Assembly: GCF_947623445.1 (NCBI RefSeq)
Contig: NC_135248.1
Location: forward strand, 14,083,820-14,147,819
DNA from: Clavelina lepadiformis
Taxonomy: Eukaryota; Chordata; Ascidiacea; Aplousobranchia; Clavelinidae
Direction: 5' to 3'
Length of the DNA stretch: 64,000 nucleotides
Shown: in pieces, positions 46,701-57,045 of the stretch
Position numbering within the stretch: position 1 is the first letter of the stretch
Layout: every line of letters starts with the position of its first letter
Made by a program: the position numbers and the translations under genes
Notes under the pieces: generated by a model
Told to the model about the DNA's origin: nothing
Seen by the model: only the letters and a program-made list of their open reading frames with translations
The model's database searches: none

Positions 46701-48468
46701 GAATATTGTTTCAAAAAATTAATTGGGCAGAAGTAAAGTTTTTAGCATGAAACTTTTATTTAAAAGATAAGGCAAGGTTATACGTTACGAGAAACAAAAT
46801 TTGAGCCAAAATAGTCCAGTTTGACATTGATCTCATATAGACCGTCGCATTAAATAAGGCCGGCCTCAGTAAGCATTAAGCCGTCGTATATCAGCAACAG
46901 TAATCGGCATTGTCAATCCTTACATTTTGTCTTTCAGGATTATTGTAATTTTGGTTGCAGTTTTTCGTAAAAGATTTTTAGGTTAAATAAAAGGTTAAGT
47001 TAAGAAGAAAAACGATTATGTTAAGAAAACAAGCCACAAAGTATACATAGCAAGCACTGTATATGCAATGCCAGCAACAAAAGCAAAAATTATAAGCATT
47101 TCATTAAATAAAAGCTAACACGTTCATGTTCATGCTTTATATTTATACTCCTCCTTGTCTTTATTGAATGCGTTACCATGACAATAATGTGTTATCAGCA
47201 AAAGACTGCGTCCGGTAAGCCCGGTAAGTGACAACAGACACCTTGACCACGCTATTAAGATTAATACAAGTACAAGATCATATAAATCTTTACAAAAATT
47301 ACCTGGACAGGTGTTCCTTTGCAAACCATTTGTGCTACTTTTTCTGATTTCTATGCATGGATCAGTTGACCCTGTTTAAAAAGTCTATTTCATTGAAAAT
47401 AAACAATATAAAATGGGTGCAAAAACACACATTGTGTAACGACCAATTCCAAGTATCCAAGCATGGCTTGTGGCAGGCTGTAAGCAAGCTTATGACATTT
47501 GAAAAAAATTTCGACTGAACCTGCTTTTCAAAAGACCATCAATTTAGAGTTTTCATCAAGAACAAGAACAAGAACTTTGTTACATGACCATTAAAAAAAA
47601 AAATTGTAACCCATAGTTAATTGCTGTTTGATGATGAATGAACTCCCATTGTCATAGCATTGGCCAAAAGCATGTAATGACCCAAAAACTGTATCATTGC
47701 ATTTATGTAATAGAGTTTGAAATGGCATTAACGTAAACGTTATCCTTAAACATAACATTTTCAAATGAGTCCTTAAACAAAAAGGATAAATAGACCATAC
47801 TAACTCATTATAGGGTCTTTAATACAAAGAGGCTTTAAGCAACGTTAAAAGCATTATATTTCTAATTTAACTCTTGGGCTTTCAGTAAACACTTTTTTAT
47901 GCATCAGAAAAATGATTGTCATTAGACATACATTTGAACATAAAAGAACAAATTTTACGGGATGTAAAATTGATACCATCTAGTGCTTGAAACAGTGTTA
48001 CCCAATGAAAAATCATTCCAATCGAATTGTTAAAAATTGTTGTAAGTGAGCGGAAATATCTTTAAAAAAATGATGGCAAGAAAAAATAAGGGTACCCTCG
48101 ATTAAAAGCAACACAAAATACTTTCCAAAAGGAATAGATGCTGCGGGTAATATACGAGTAAATAAAGTAACCAATGTGGACTAACTTCTTGCACCTCAAA
48201 AAGGAGAAACTTGTTCACAAGGAAAAATAAAAGAAAAACAAACTACACACAATTTACAATTTGACTTCATTGAATATTCCTGGAAAACTAAGGTTTGCTT
48301 AGACATTAAATTACCTGAAAGAGTATAAGCTAAAATAGCAGCAATAACAGCAACAACAAATAAAGCAACTGCAATTTTTATGTATGTCGCATTGGCAATG
48401 ACATTTTCTTTGGCATTTGATTTTGGGAGTTTTCTTCTTGTTTTCTGTTGTTTGCTTGATTTCTTCAT
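31785..48468 (-). CDS. Membrane astacin metalloproteinase with TSP1 and FG-GAP repeats
   Basis: Fifteen coding exons in gene order: 48468-48315, 47371-47303, 45296-45133, 44082-43932, 43860-43725, 42876-42695, 38518-38381, 38218-37655, 35996-35899, 35511-35357, 32988-32903, 32825-32595, 32479-32341, 32268-32122 and 31962-31785. All phases agree (2592 nt, 863 residues). Layout by residue: basic cytoplasmic tail 1-29; membrane helix 30-50 (type II); Cys-rich antistasin-like module about 76-107; prodomain with aspartate-switch motif FQGD about 114; astacin domain about 150-345 with zinc motif HELLHTFGFEHE (His255, Glu256, His259, His265) and Met-turn SVMHY (Met312); Gly/Ser/Thr repeat about 355-517; TSP1 repeats about 520-710 (WEPWGSYGRCSRTCG, HWSPW); three FG-GAP-like repeats (DFNGDLKQDAMC, DFNGDGLDDLLC, DANADGKADILC). 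All catalytic residues are present, so it should be an active secretory-pathway zinc endopeptidase. Astacin plus TSP1 is known; the FG-GAP tail is unusual. Substrate unknown. Confidence 0.85.
33000..34100. other. Intron of the astacin gene, no other gene seen
   Basis: Part of the intron between the exons ending at 35357 and starting at 32988. Plus frames at 33232-33676 have no motif and no splice support. Confidence 0.5.
34101..35180 (+). mobile_element. piggyBac-like transposon relic, internally deleted
   Basis: A frame starting MAFFGADEDVSDDS at 34468 leads through frameshifts to VWPIDVFSLFISDEIISLIV followed by RETNRY, the N-terminal piggyBac transposase block that ends in the characteristic TNRY. 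It then jumps to a short Cys-rich C-terminal piece (STYCEGCESKPYLCFKMKH, about 34907-34962), like the piggyBac C-terminal Cys-rich finger. The DDD catalytic core is deleted. The right end reads CGCCGTGAACGTG followed by TTAA at about 35176-35179, the target site of piggyBac. No matching left terminus was found. It lies in an astacin-gene intron. A second 5' fragment is at 15273-15668. Confidence 0.7.
36085..36995. other. Intron sequence, nothing recognised
   Basis: A+T-rich intron of the astacin gene, upstream of the TSP1 exon starting at 35996. No motif or repeat copy was identified. Confidence 0.4.
37000..37595. mobile_element. piggyBac-type MITE with TTAA target sites
   Basis: TTAA occurs on both flanks (36996-36999 and 37596-37599). 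The left end is CACCATAACGACC and the right end is the complement of CACTAGAACGACC (11 of 13 identical). Subterminal GTCAATTGACG palindromes appear at about 37019, 37207 and 37540, with ACCAAGCGCRTCAATTGACG present twice. It has no ORF. It is inserted in the astacin-gene intron, 55 bp downstream of the Gly-rich exon. Confidence 0.8.
37662..38125 (-). repeat. Coding Gly/Ser/Thr minisatellite
   Basis: About 150 codons of GGSGGSTGGSGG/TTGG-type repeats in the exon 38218-37655 of the astacin gene, from 9- and 18-bp DNA units. All three frames on this strand and two on the other are open across it, so the shadow frames there are not genes. It should form an extended, possibly O-glycosylated linker between the protease and the TSP1 repeats. 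Confidence 0.85.
38520..40570. other. Intron sequence with one tRNA-like trace
   Basis: Astacin-gene intron. The complement of 38820-38850 reads GAGCTGGAATTCAATTCC, a weak B-box-like sequence. TTTAGGTTGATATTTTCWCC-like words recur near 39650 and 39910. No gene recognised. Confidence 0.35.
40574..41790 (+). pseudogene. Relic of a dispersed transposon-type protein
   Basis: The plus frames read, in order, KPAYRAYFGIHLGDQDKKW, CHNCEQMLRD (then a stop), LPFCIPMVWREPQDH, FYMVKMKGVGRKSR, IPSAIRPVPHYD, a long open frame from 40767 (ELNDLVRNLDLSKQEAQLLA, VYCNDIPGLLEQLG), then after a frame change HLCVNLKMVSFLLDQQKGYT, WYLCMWDSRAREKHW and KIVLPPLHIKLSLITQFVKA. I recognise this as a protein found in many near-identical copies in hydra, arthropod and other genomes, usually annotated as uncharacterised and repeat-associated. 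Stops and at least two frame changes (near 41310 and 41360) make this copy dead. It lies in an astacin intron, opposite to the gene. Confidence 0.65.
46620..47300. other. Intron sequence, nothing recognised
   Basis: Astacin-gene intron between exons 47371-47303 and 45296-45133. Only short unsupported frames. Confidence 0.4.
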
Positions 48469-48956
48469 TGTTTCTGGAAACATTGGAAAATTTTGAAATT
48501 TTCGTCAATGCAAACAACAATTGACATTTGATTAAATCCCACCTTTGAGATTTCTTCAAGAAAGCAAAATAATTAAGATTATTCCATTTCTTCTTCAATA
48601 TAATTCATTTAAGTGAAAATAGAAAAAAGAGAGAATAGAAAAAAACACACTGTTTTCTGTTAAAACCACAAGTAAAATTTGATACTGGTATGACATTTCA
48701 TTTCACGCATTGGTGTAATCTTTATCATTGGACTGAGGAAAGAATGTGCACAACTTGAAGCCATCGACCAATTTCATCGCTCCAGCCTCGGTTGTTGAGC
48801 TTGTCGTTTTGTGCAACTTCTGATAAATACAAGTTTTTGTGTGTTTTTGGTATAAAATTTTTGCAAGAATTTAGAACTGTTGATCGAAACCATTAAAAAA
48901 AGGGTTATGCAAACATTGTTTGGGGTTATTACATTAGTTGTATACTGGAAATCTAA

Positions 48957-49015
48957 CCTGGCTCACATATTTATGTGGCAGGTACACTAACCACTTCTCC
49001 GCCACCAAGTTTAGT
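48957..49015 (-). repeat. tRNA-like (SINE head) sequence
   Basis: The minus strand reads GTGGCGGAGAAGTGGTTAG (A-box-like) and, about 30 nt later, CAGGTTAGATTTCC (B-box-like), with a hairpin between. This is the layout of a tRNA-derived SINE 5' head. Confidence 0.45.
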
Positions 49016-49187
49016 TAAAGTTAAAACTATATTAAAGTTAAACGTTTATATATTTCATGGTTCTTCACTAACCATAATAATAAAGGTAGGATCGTCACCA
49101 TATAATATCGCAGAACCATTTCCATCGATGCTGTATCAAAGTTGACAGCTTATAATCATGCAAATTAATTTCTAACTTCCCTTAATC

Positions 49188-49706
49188 CAGAGGTTCTCAA
49201 CCTTTTTACGATCCCGTACCACTTGGGAACCTTGTATTGTCAACACGTGCAACTTCTTGCAGAACAACTAATTTGATCTCCTTAGTTTATTCACAAGAAT
49301 AATAAACACTACCATTACCTGCATTATTTCAAACCACATTACGTGTATGTCTGCATTTTCGCTGCGCACCAACTGCATTACCGCCAGTACTTTAATAGAA
49401 TCACTATGAAGCTGGGAGAGAAGTAACGTCTATGAACAATCATTCGATCTAATATCTATGACGCTTATAAGAAGTAACGCTCTTTGTTGACATGATCTGT
49501 ATTTTAAAATTGTATTGTTACAAAACAATAGGAATTCATAGAACAATAGGGCTTCAGGAAAACTTACTGATTTCTAAACAAAACTCGAAAAGTTAAAAAG
49601 CAGTGAATACAGGTTTTTGTAAAAAAAAATGGAAGTATTTTTCGTACCACCTGTAAGACCTTCGCGAGCCACTAGTGGTAGCTGCACTACAAGTTGGAAA
49701 ACCCTG
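49188..49706. mobile_element. hAT-type MITE, second family
   Basis: The left end CAGAGGTTCTCAACC and the complement of the right end, CAGGGTTTTCCAAC, form an imperfect terminal inverted repeat of the CAGNGGTTCTCAA type typical of hAT elements. The flanks CCTTAATC (49180-49187) and ACTTAATC (49707-49714) are 8-bp duplications with one change. GTACCAC occurs near both ends. 519 bp, no ORF. Confidence 0.8.
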
Positions 49707-50092
49707 ACTTAATCCAATTTACTGGAGTACCATTTTCTTACTTTGACAACTGGCAGACAATATAAGGAACATGTAGCTCATCAGCCGTTGATTACTAAGT
49801 AAGGAAATGCAAATTACATCAGTTGAATTTAGTCAATTTTTCACTTTTTGTTGGCAGAGTTAAACGGGTGCAGTTTTCAAGAAATTAAATGAACTTGTTG
49901 AATAAGTTACCATTTAGGTCTTTAAAAACACCTTAAACATATTTCATGTACTCACACATCGTACAACAGATAAAAGGACATACTGCAGATATGGCAGGAG
50001 CACAAGCAAGAGTTTTTGGCCAAAACTGTATTGCACATCGAAAGAAAAGTGATCTCTTTAAAGAAATGAGACACTAATTAGGTTATTTCTAC

Positions 50093-50252
50093 CTTTTCTG
50101 TTGCAAAAGGCAGTACCTTGCCTTCCACAAACACCAGAGAGACTTGGGCCACGAGTCGCGGTGCACACTTGCTGCTTCTTAGCACACTTGCTGCTTCTTA
50201 GCACACTAGAAATTTTATTCTGAACCTCCAAGATCTCGGTCACAACTGCCAT
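50093..50252 (-). CDS. Possible upstream first coding exon of the astacin gene
   Basis: ATG at 50252 opens 53 codons (MAVVTEILEVQNKISSVLRS...) ending at a donor AAAAG/GTAGAAA in phase 1. The acceptor TTTCCAG at about 48474, five bases before the ATG at 48468, accepts phase 1 in frame, so joining would extend the astacin protein N-terminally to 918 residues. It could also be an alternative first exon spliced to 47371. A direct 19-bp duplication (CTAAGAAGCAGCAAGTGTG twice) inside it is not a multiple of three, which weakens the coding case. Confidence 0.35.
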
Positions 50253-50599
50253 ACTTTGCAGTTCGAGTGACAGACAAGTGAAACGTATCTTGCACAGAGG
50301 TCTTTTTCACTTACAACGTTTTGTTAAACATGAAGAAAGCAAGGCCAAAATTACAGTCCAAACTGGGGAACACATTAAGTATGACGCTGACCATGGTTAG
50401 CTGCATTTTGTGGTAGCTGCTTATCCAAGATAAACTAAAAACCAAAAATGTTGTACCTTGAATTCTAAAAGCTTTAACAATATAAAAGTGACTTTTATTC
50501 CAGCGTCTGTTTTCCGAAGTTAAAACATCAAAATAAGGTGAGTTAGAGACCAGCTGATATTCACTAAGGGATTGGTGACTCGCGTTATGGACGATGAAA

Positions 50600-50668
50600 A
50601 AAAGAAAAACTGTGGCGTAATGGCTAGCAATTGTCTGTATGCTGGAGGCTTTGCATTCAAATCCTGCT
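50600..50668 (+). repeat. tRNA-like (SINE head) sequence
   Basis: The plus strand reads GTGGCGTAATGGCTAGCAA (A-box-like, D-arm), then GCTGGAGGCTTTGCATTCAAATCCTGC (B-box ATTCAAATCC). Unlike the 17-kb cluster it is on the plus strand. Confidence 0.5.
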
Positions 50669-50669
50669 G

Positions 50670-52500
50670 AAGATCCATATTATGTGAAATGAGAGTTTGG
50701 GTCAGAGGGGTTTCCTTTTCGGTTGATCCACAGCAGGCCTAGCCTATTAAGGAATTAGGCCTATTCGATTAGGCTAGGTTGGAATTATTAGCTTATGACC
50801 ATTAATTTTTTAGAGTGATCATTTCACCGTATGCAGGTCGCCATCATGCAGCCTATTGTTTAAGATGGGCCGATAGGTTAGGGTTAGGAGAAAAACGATG
50901 AAGAATTCGATTTTTAAAAGTTCAGGTTTTATTGAAGCTAGATTTACATTAGAAGGTTGCTTTGGGTTAGTTTTAGGTTACTATGTTATTGGCTAACCTA
51001 ACATTCATACTTGCCAGGTTAACAAGAAACTGAAAAATAGCTTTAAACGCACGATATTTTCCGGTGCCGGTATCCCTAATTTATCTCTATCAACTCGTAA
51101 CACCTTCCTTTTCAAAACTTCACACGAGAGAGCAAAAATAACCAATGTTTTGCCTTACAGTTACAATTAAATTGTTTGAGCAGACTCCATTCCGGTAGGT
51201 TCCGGGGAACCGAAGGTCAAACAAGCAAACAATTTTCTGTCAAACAATTTTCTTCTGTTTTGACGAAGAAACACCAACAAACCGAGCTTGGGGTTATGAA
51301 TGATATAGAAAGTAAATAGATTGTAGACTCTGGGCTATGGTGTACTTTTTACCATATTCTAAAAGTAAAATGATTGTAATGGCCTTTTGACCATATATTT
51401 AGGCCTACCAATATAAATTGCCATTACTCCATATTTCAAAGTAATATGCTTGGATTTAGTTCTTTGTACTTTCTTCTTTTGTACTTTGTTATCGACGATG
51501 TCAGAACTTTTTCAAAGGTTTCACTTTACCAATTGCTGAAAATTTTTCAAGCGGCTTTCAAGACTAATTATTATTAATTATCTGCTGGGGTTGTAACCAC
51601 AGCAGAATACAATAATGTAAGTATAACCAGGCAAATGGAAATACGATAAAAGCATTGTTTGGAATCACAATTCAAACGTAACCTTAGACATTGTGTAATG
51701 CAGCATAGCCTATACCTAGACTACCCTGCAGTGCCCAGCAGGTCGACACACATGAAGCGAGAGAAAAAAGTTTAATCTTGTGCGAATGCGTTAACGTGCG
51801 GAATCGCTTTCAGAGTGCAGAAAACATTCCCACGGCCTTAGCACATCTCTGCATTGTGACACGAGTGAGTCGTTTCGTGCGAATCAAATCTAGTTACCTT
51901 ATAAGGATTAGAACTTGTGATAAATACATCACTTAATATAATATAAAATTGTGTACTACATAGAATTCTCATCTATGGAATCAGTGAAGCATAACACTGC
52001 GTGACGTAATCGACTACTTCCCCTGTGCGTGCATTTTGATTCATTCAGTCTTTTTGGTTTCTACCTTCAACGCCGCAACATGTCTTTATGCTGTTGCTGT
52101 CACAATGTTCTATCTTGATTTATTCGTTCAATGAAACTTCAATATAACCAGATTATACAGTTGTCGAGGTGTACAATTGATTCTAAGATTAAGAGAAGCG
52201 AAACAACGACCTGAGACTCATTTCATTTCGAGGACATTAAGCAATTCTACAGACAAACATTGTAATTGAAGTGATCGTCCTTACAGGCTAAGGAACGATA
52301 AACAATCATTTCATTACAAACTTGAAAAACGTTGTGTCAATTTGAAAAGGAAAAGTTATTAAAAGAGTCTGATAACTTAAACACTTATTCGCCTGGAAAG
52401 TTTAATCACAGAAACGGAAAATGGTTGTCAAAGTGATCTTTATTTTAGCATAACACACGTGTGATATTTACAGGTATGTAGAAAAGGCACCAGGTTTAAC
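50670..52500. other. Intergenic, nothing recognised
   Basis: Several AATTAGGCCTATTCG- and GGTTAGG-type words occur near 50750-51000. No gene or strong motif is visible before the 3' end of the left Zic gene at 52530. Confidence 0.4.
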
Positions 52501-52529
52501 ATATCCAAGTTAATTCAAATTTCAAAACA

Positions 52530-54147
52530 TTAAGCACCGAATATGGGGTCAAATGAGGTCAATGACTGGTTGGGTGACTGAGAGCAGCCGGAAGAATAAT
52601 CCTGTAAGAAATCTGCTCGCTGGGTGAGGTCATCATCCAGAGGCCATAAAGAATTCACTTCACCAGACAGCATTTCGTTGAATCCAAATCCTTGACTGAA
52701 GTCATTTAACTCGTAGTCGATCCTAGATTGCGCCGGTTCTGGAGATGACATGAGCGATTGGAGGATCAACGTGACGTCAGGATCTTCAGCAGCAGTTGAG
52801 TTACTTGTCATTTCTGACGACGGGGTTCGAGGAAAGATGATTGGTGAGTTATTGCTACTCATGACGTCACCGTTTGCTTTGTGCATACGTATGTGTTTAC
52901 GTAACGAACTGGGGTGGGTGTAGCTGCGATCACATCCTTTGTACTTTAACATAAAAGGCAATGATCAAATTTTAGAATTAAAATTTTAGCTGACTTGGTT
53001 TACAAAGAAAAGTTTTAAAATGAAACAATATGAAAGCGAAACTGGGAACGTTGCTTACCTTGCAAACATATAACTTTCCTTTATTGTGCATGTAGCTGTG
53101 CTTCTTACGATCAGAACTGTTGGCAAATCGTCGATCACACCCAAGATATTTGCATCGAAACGGTTTTTCGCCTGAAATAGAACATTGCAGACTTGGAAGC
53201 TCGTATTTCGTTAATGAAAGTGCAGAAAATGCTAAGAATTTACGCATAGACTAAAATATTATCTTACCTGTGTGAGTTCTTATATGGATTTTGAGATTTT
53301 CGGTCCGACCAAATCCCTTACTGCAGACGGGGCATTTGAACGGTTTCTCTCTAGTGTGAACTCGGATGTGGTTAACCAGCTTGTACTTGGCCTTGAAAGC
53401 TTTCAAATGACGTTTGCAATTACGCCAGTAGCAAGTGTGGTCGCTTTGTTCCGGTCCTCCGACGTGATCACAAGTGATGTGGTGGACAAACGCTTTCATG
53501 TCTTCGAAGATTAAACCGCACACTCTGCTGCCCTCCTGGCTCCGGATCATCCATTCGCACGCAGTCGGTTTCGAAAGTTGGTTGGAAAAAGCTTTTTTGA
53601 TAGTTGCTGACTGTTGCTGTTGAGCGGTTGGCGGTAGCAAGGCTTGGGATTGTTTCTGAAGGGTTAAAGGCTGTCTCTGAAAGTTTGACGGTTGTTGCTG
53701 AAAGTTTGACGGTTGTTGCTGAAAGTTTGACGGTTGTTGCTGAAAGGTTGACGGTTGTTGCAGAAAGGTTGACGGTTGTTTCTGAAAGGTTGACGATTGT
53801 TGCTGAAAGTTTGATGGTTGTTGCTGAAAGGTTGTTGGTTGTTGCTGAAAGGTTGAAGATTGTTGCTGAAAGGTTGACGGTTGTTGTGGAACTTGATATT
53901 GCACTGGACTTTGCTGAAGTTGAAAGTAATAAGGATGCTGATAGCCGGATGATAGCGGTTGAGATTGATGAAAATTTCTTGTGGCGTCATATTCGGGATA
54001 AAATGCAGGCGTCGGCGTTGTGGGATAAAGATGGGCCTGATAGTTGAACGATTGTTGTTGAGCAGACGAGAACAAACTTTGAAGGTTCAGGTTTGTTCTT
54101 GAGTCATAATGATCACACGGACGGCTGGTAAAGGCTGTGGGATGCAT
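52530..54147 (-). CDS. Zic-family five-zinc-finger transcription factor (left copy)
   Basis: Coding exons are 54147-53268, 53171-53059 (113 nt) and 52943-52530, with phases 1 and 0, giving 468 residues. The start is the ATG at 54147; a noncoding 5' exon ends at 54240 and is joined to 54171. The N-terminal half holds a Gln-rich heptad repeat (about residues 85-160, [14 protein letters not shown]). Then come five C2H2 fingers in Zic order: finger 1 atypical ([18 protein letters not shown], then HHITCDH), finger 2 CYWRNCKRH...[10 protein letters not shown], finger 3 [21 protein letters not shown], finger 4 [19 protein letters not shown], finger 5 [23 protein letters not shown]. The spacer VGGPEQS and [11 protein letters not shown] are Zic hallmarks. 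An acidic, Ser-rich C-terminus of about 110 residues may activate transcription. It is a nuclear DNA-binding factor and is closest in style to ascidian ZicL (Zic-r.b), but the symbol cannot be fixed without comparison. Confidence 0.92.
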
Positions 54148-54239
54148 TGGCTTGATTTATTTCGTACAAATCTGAAAACATAAAAACAGATAAAAAATTT
54201 CTCGATTATCTAATCATATTAATGTGGAACGATACATAC

Positions 54240-54363
54240 CTCTGGCAGACTTTTCAACCCATATCAGGTTGTATAAACTTTTACGATTACTTCTGCTTCA
54301 AATGGTATCTGACGAACACTGACCAACTACTGGACGCATCTGACTGGATCCTGGTCATTTATA
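54240..54363 (-). promoter_or_regulatory. TATA box and noncoding first exon of left Zic gene
   Basis: TATAAAT on the minus strand (54363-54357) within CCAGGTATAAATGACC. The noncoding exon starts about 25-30 bp downstream (near 54330) and ends at 54240 at a GTATGTATC donor. The same TATA context and donor occur at the right Zic gene. Confidence 0.7.
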
Positions 54364-54424
54364 CCTGGCCTGATCTGGCTCTGCTTTTTTCTTATCACAG
54401 AGTCACAATCAATTCTTTGTTTGT

Positions 54425-54615
54425 TTAATTTCCGATCGTTGGCGATTGCTTTCCCACCAGGTCACTTGCTGCGATTCCCAAACTCATTATTTACCTTAGG
54501 TCGCTAGTTATCGAGTCTAAAACAAAGATAATTCGAGGACGCAGCACGCGTCCATCGATGACGTTGCATGATGTCACTATGGGCGCGAAAATTGAAAATA
54601 TTTGCACTTGCAGGA
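54425..54615 (-). promoter_or_regulatory. Zic upstream module, copy A
   Basis: Directly upstream of the left TATA. Shared landmarks (plus-strand spelling) are CGATCGTTGGCGAT, GCTTTCCCACCAGGTCAC, TTGCTGCGATTCC, CACGCGTCCATCGATGACG, TTGCATGATGTCAC and GGGCGCGAAAATTGAAAATA. Similarity to copy E continues through the TATA and the noncoding exon. Confidence 0.75.
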
Positions 54616-55579
54616 TTAACCGGTGGAAGACAATGTTTTGAGCACTTTTTAGATAAACTTAAAAATTTTAACTCTCATTTGTTTCTTTCAAACCAGGTGA
54701 AAGGTGAAAAAATTAAACACAACTAACGCAAAAATACATTTCGGTATCAGCTTTATTATTTTAACCATTACCTGCTTAGTGAATCCCAATGTTTTATCGC
54801 TGTTGCTTTGAGTGGTTGTGTATTGTGATTAAAAAGTTATAATGTACAATTGTATACTGTATATTTTTTGCAAATAAAAGACAAAAAATTTTGAAAAATA
54901 TCAAATAAATTTACAATTCAACTTGCAAAAAATATAACATATTTTTTACAAAATTTTCACTTTTATCTTTTTTTCTGTTTCTTAGGTTGGTGCAGAGAAC
55001 ATAGTTTATATTAATTTTCATTAAACATCATTAAACTCATTCAATGGTAGTTGATGTCGATGGAAATGTTTAATTATCTTCATTAATGATGTAATTATTC
55101 GTTTCCCTTTGTCTCACACCTTTCGAAAAAACTTAACTTCACGGAGAACATTTATCACTAAATAGCTGATTAGCCTATTGTGGCGTCACAATCAGTGTCA
55201 TCCGGGCATCGAGATACCGGTTGTTTAGTTGATTGTGGGGGGTCACTGAATAAATTTGACTTTCACTTGATTTTTTGTTTAGAAAGTTTAAGAAGGTTTC
55301 GCACGAACAGCAAAATATTTAGGCACACTCCAAATTTCGTTGCAAATGTAACTGGAAATGTATCCAGTTTATTTTCTTGCTCTTTTAAAATACTTTCCCC
55401 GTTTATCAAAACAAAAATGCTCTAAAGAATAAAAATTATGAAAATGTAAAAATAATAGAAGTTTAGAAATTAGCTTACTTGGTTGGTTTTGTTGCATTGA
55501 AACATCTTCCTCAACAGTTTATTCAAACACATCAGTTTCCCATTTTACAATTTTAAACTTTTTTCCATAAGATTTTGCT

Positions 55580-55795
55580 TTGTGTCGTCATCACAATGAC
55601 GTCCCGCAATCGTTTCTTAAACTTCCGACCAACGATCGCTTTCCCACGAGCTCATATGAGTCGCGATTTCCACAAAACCCATTGTTTGCCTACAACCAGT
55701 CTTTATCTAGTCTGCAATGGCACCCAGCACGCGTCATCGGTTCGTTGCGTGATGTCACAATGTGCGCGAAAGTTCAAAATGTTTGGGCTTGTATA
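55580..55795 (-). promoter_or_regulatory. Zic upstream module, copy B
   Basis: Same orientation as copy A: CTTCCGACCAACGATCGC, TTTCCCACGAGCTCATATG, GTCGCGATTTCCAC, GCACGCGTCATCGG, TTGCGTGATGTCACAATG and GCGCGAAAGTTCAAAAT. No TATA or zinc-finger exon follows it, so it is either a duplicated enhancer or a promoter left behind by a lost gene copy. Confidence 0.7.
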
Positions 55796-55899
55796 CATAT
55801 ATTTTTACACTGGATTATTTTTACTATACAAAATGTCACAAAGCAAGATTTTAACAGTTTTAGTTTCCGTAATTTTAACGATTTTTAATATTTTTTGAC

Positions 55900-56830
55900 A
55901 ACTTGAGTCAGTCTAAACAACAATATTGATCGAAATTAAAAGCATTACCTAAGATCTTTTATTATGATTTCTTTAACAAACTTTAAATTAATGCGGTCCA
56001 GTTGGGATCCAACTGAGAAACTGTTTTGGATAATTTTACAATTTTCACAACATGTTTTATAAAAAAATGCTATTTTTGTTTTAATAGCCTATACGATTTG
56101 AAAGTTGAATTTTGGTTTAGCTTGTAGTTTTTGTCTAAGAATTGATCGCTTCTTCGTTACTGGCTGTTGAGATGTTTTTTCAATTTTATAGTTTTAAGTT
56201 TAATTTAACAAAAAAAACTGTTAAGAGTAACTTAATTGAAAAAAAAATTTTCTTTAAAATTCTAATTTAATTTTCTTTAATTTTTCATTCAAATAACAGA
56301 AAATCTTTTTTCGATAATAATTAACGCTCAGAAAATCTCATGTCCCATTCCATAATTACTTCCTAAAATTTCCCAAACTGAAACGACGCCATAAATACCG
56401 TAATTACTAACTTCCCTTTTGTCGTTCAACTTCGCTCATTCAAACACGATTATCGGTTTTGGTGATTACCCTATTGTTACATCATAATGACCAAAGCTGA
56501 TTAAAGTCTGGTTTTGTGAGGGTTTGACAAGATTAGCTAAATGGAACATCGGCAAAATATTTGCGGCAAAAATAATTTTGAAATTGCTTTAGACTTCTGA
56601 AATCGTCTAATGTCCTTGTAATCTTTGGATCAATTTTATAACTTGTAGAAATTCATTTCTTCAAATTGTCTTTGTCCAAAAGTACTTGCATGAGACTTTT
56701 TTAACTTCGACCTAAAATATTCTGATTTAATAATTTTGTGAAAAATGTTTTTTGGTGAGCATTAACGGGTCTTTCACGATCATAGTTTCAAATAAAATTA
56801 TTTAACGAAAAATCAAACTTCGCACCTTAC
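55900..56830. other. A+T-rich spacer between modules B and C
   Basis: No gene. The switch in module orientation lies in this interval, so it is the centre of symmetry of the divergent Zic locus. Confidence 0.5.
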
Positions 56831-56849
56831 TTAGGGCAACACGTCTCGT

Positions 56850-57045
56850 ACACAATCCAGTCCTGCATGCGCAAATATTTTCGACTTTCGCCTCAATTGT
56901 GATATCACGCAACGTCATAGGTAGACACGTGCCAACCCCAGGTGTAAATGACACAGCAGGCCCGATAACTATGTAAATAATAAATTGAATGAATCTCAGC
57001 AAGTGACCTGGTGAGAAGGCGATCGACAAGTAGAAGTAAAAAAAA
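56850..57045 (+). promoter_or_regulatory. Zic upstream module, copy C
   Basis: Inverted relative to A and B: GCGCAAATATTTTCGACTTTC, TGTGATATCACGCAACGTCA, GACACGTGCC, CTCAGCAAGTGACCTGGTGAG and AAGGCGATCGAC. The CATCGATG word of the other copies has changed to CATAGGTAG. No gene follows directly. Confidence 0.7.

Noticed and set aside
53604..54047. 147-codon plus-strand frame opposite the left Zic exon
   Set aside because: It reads [15 protein letters not shown] repeats, the antisense of the Gln-rich 21-bp units, and has no independent support.
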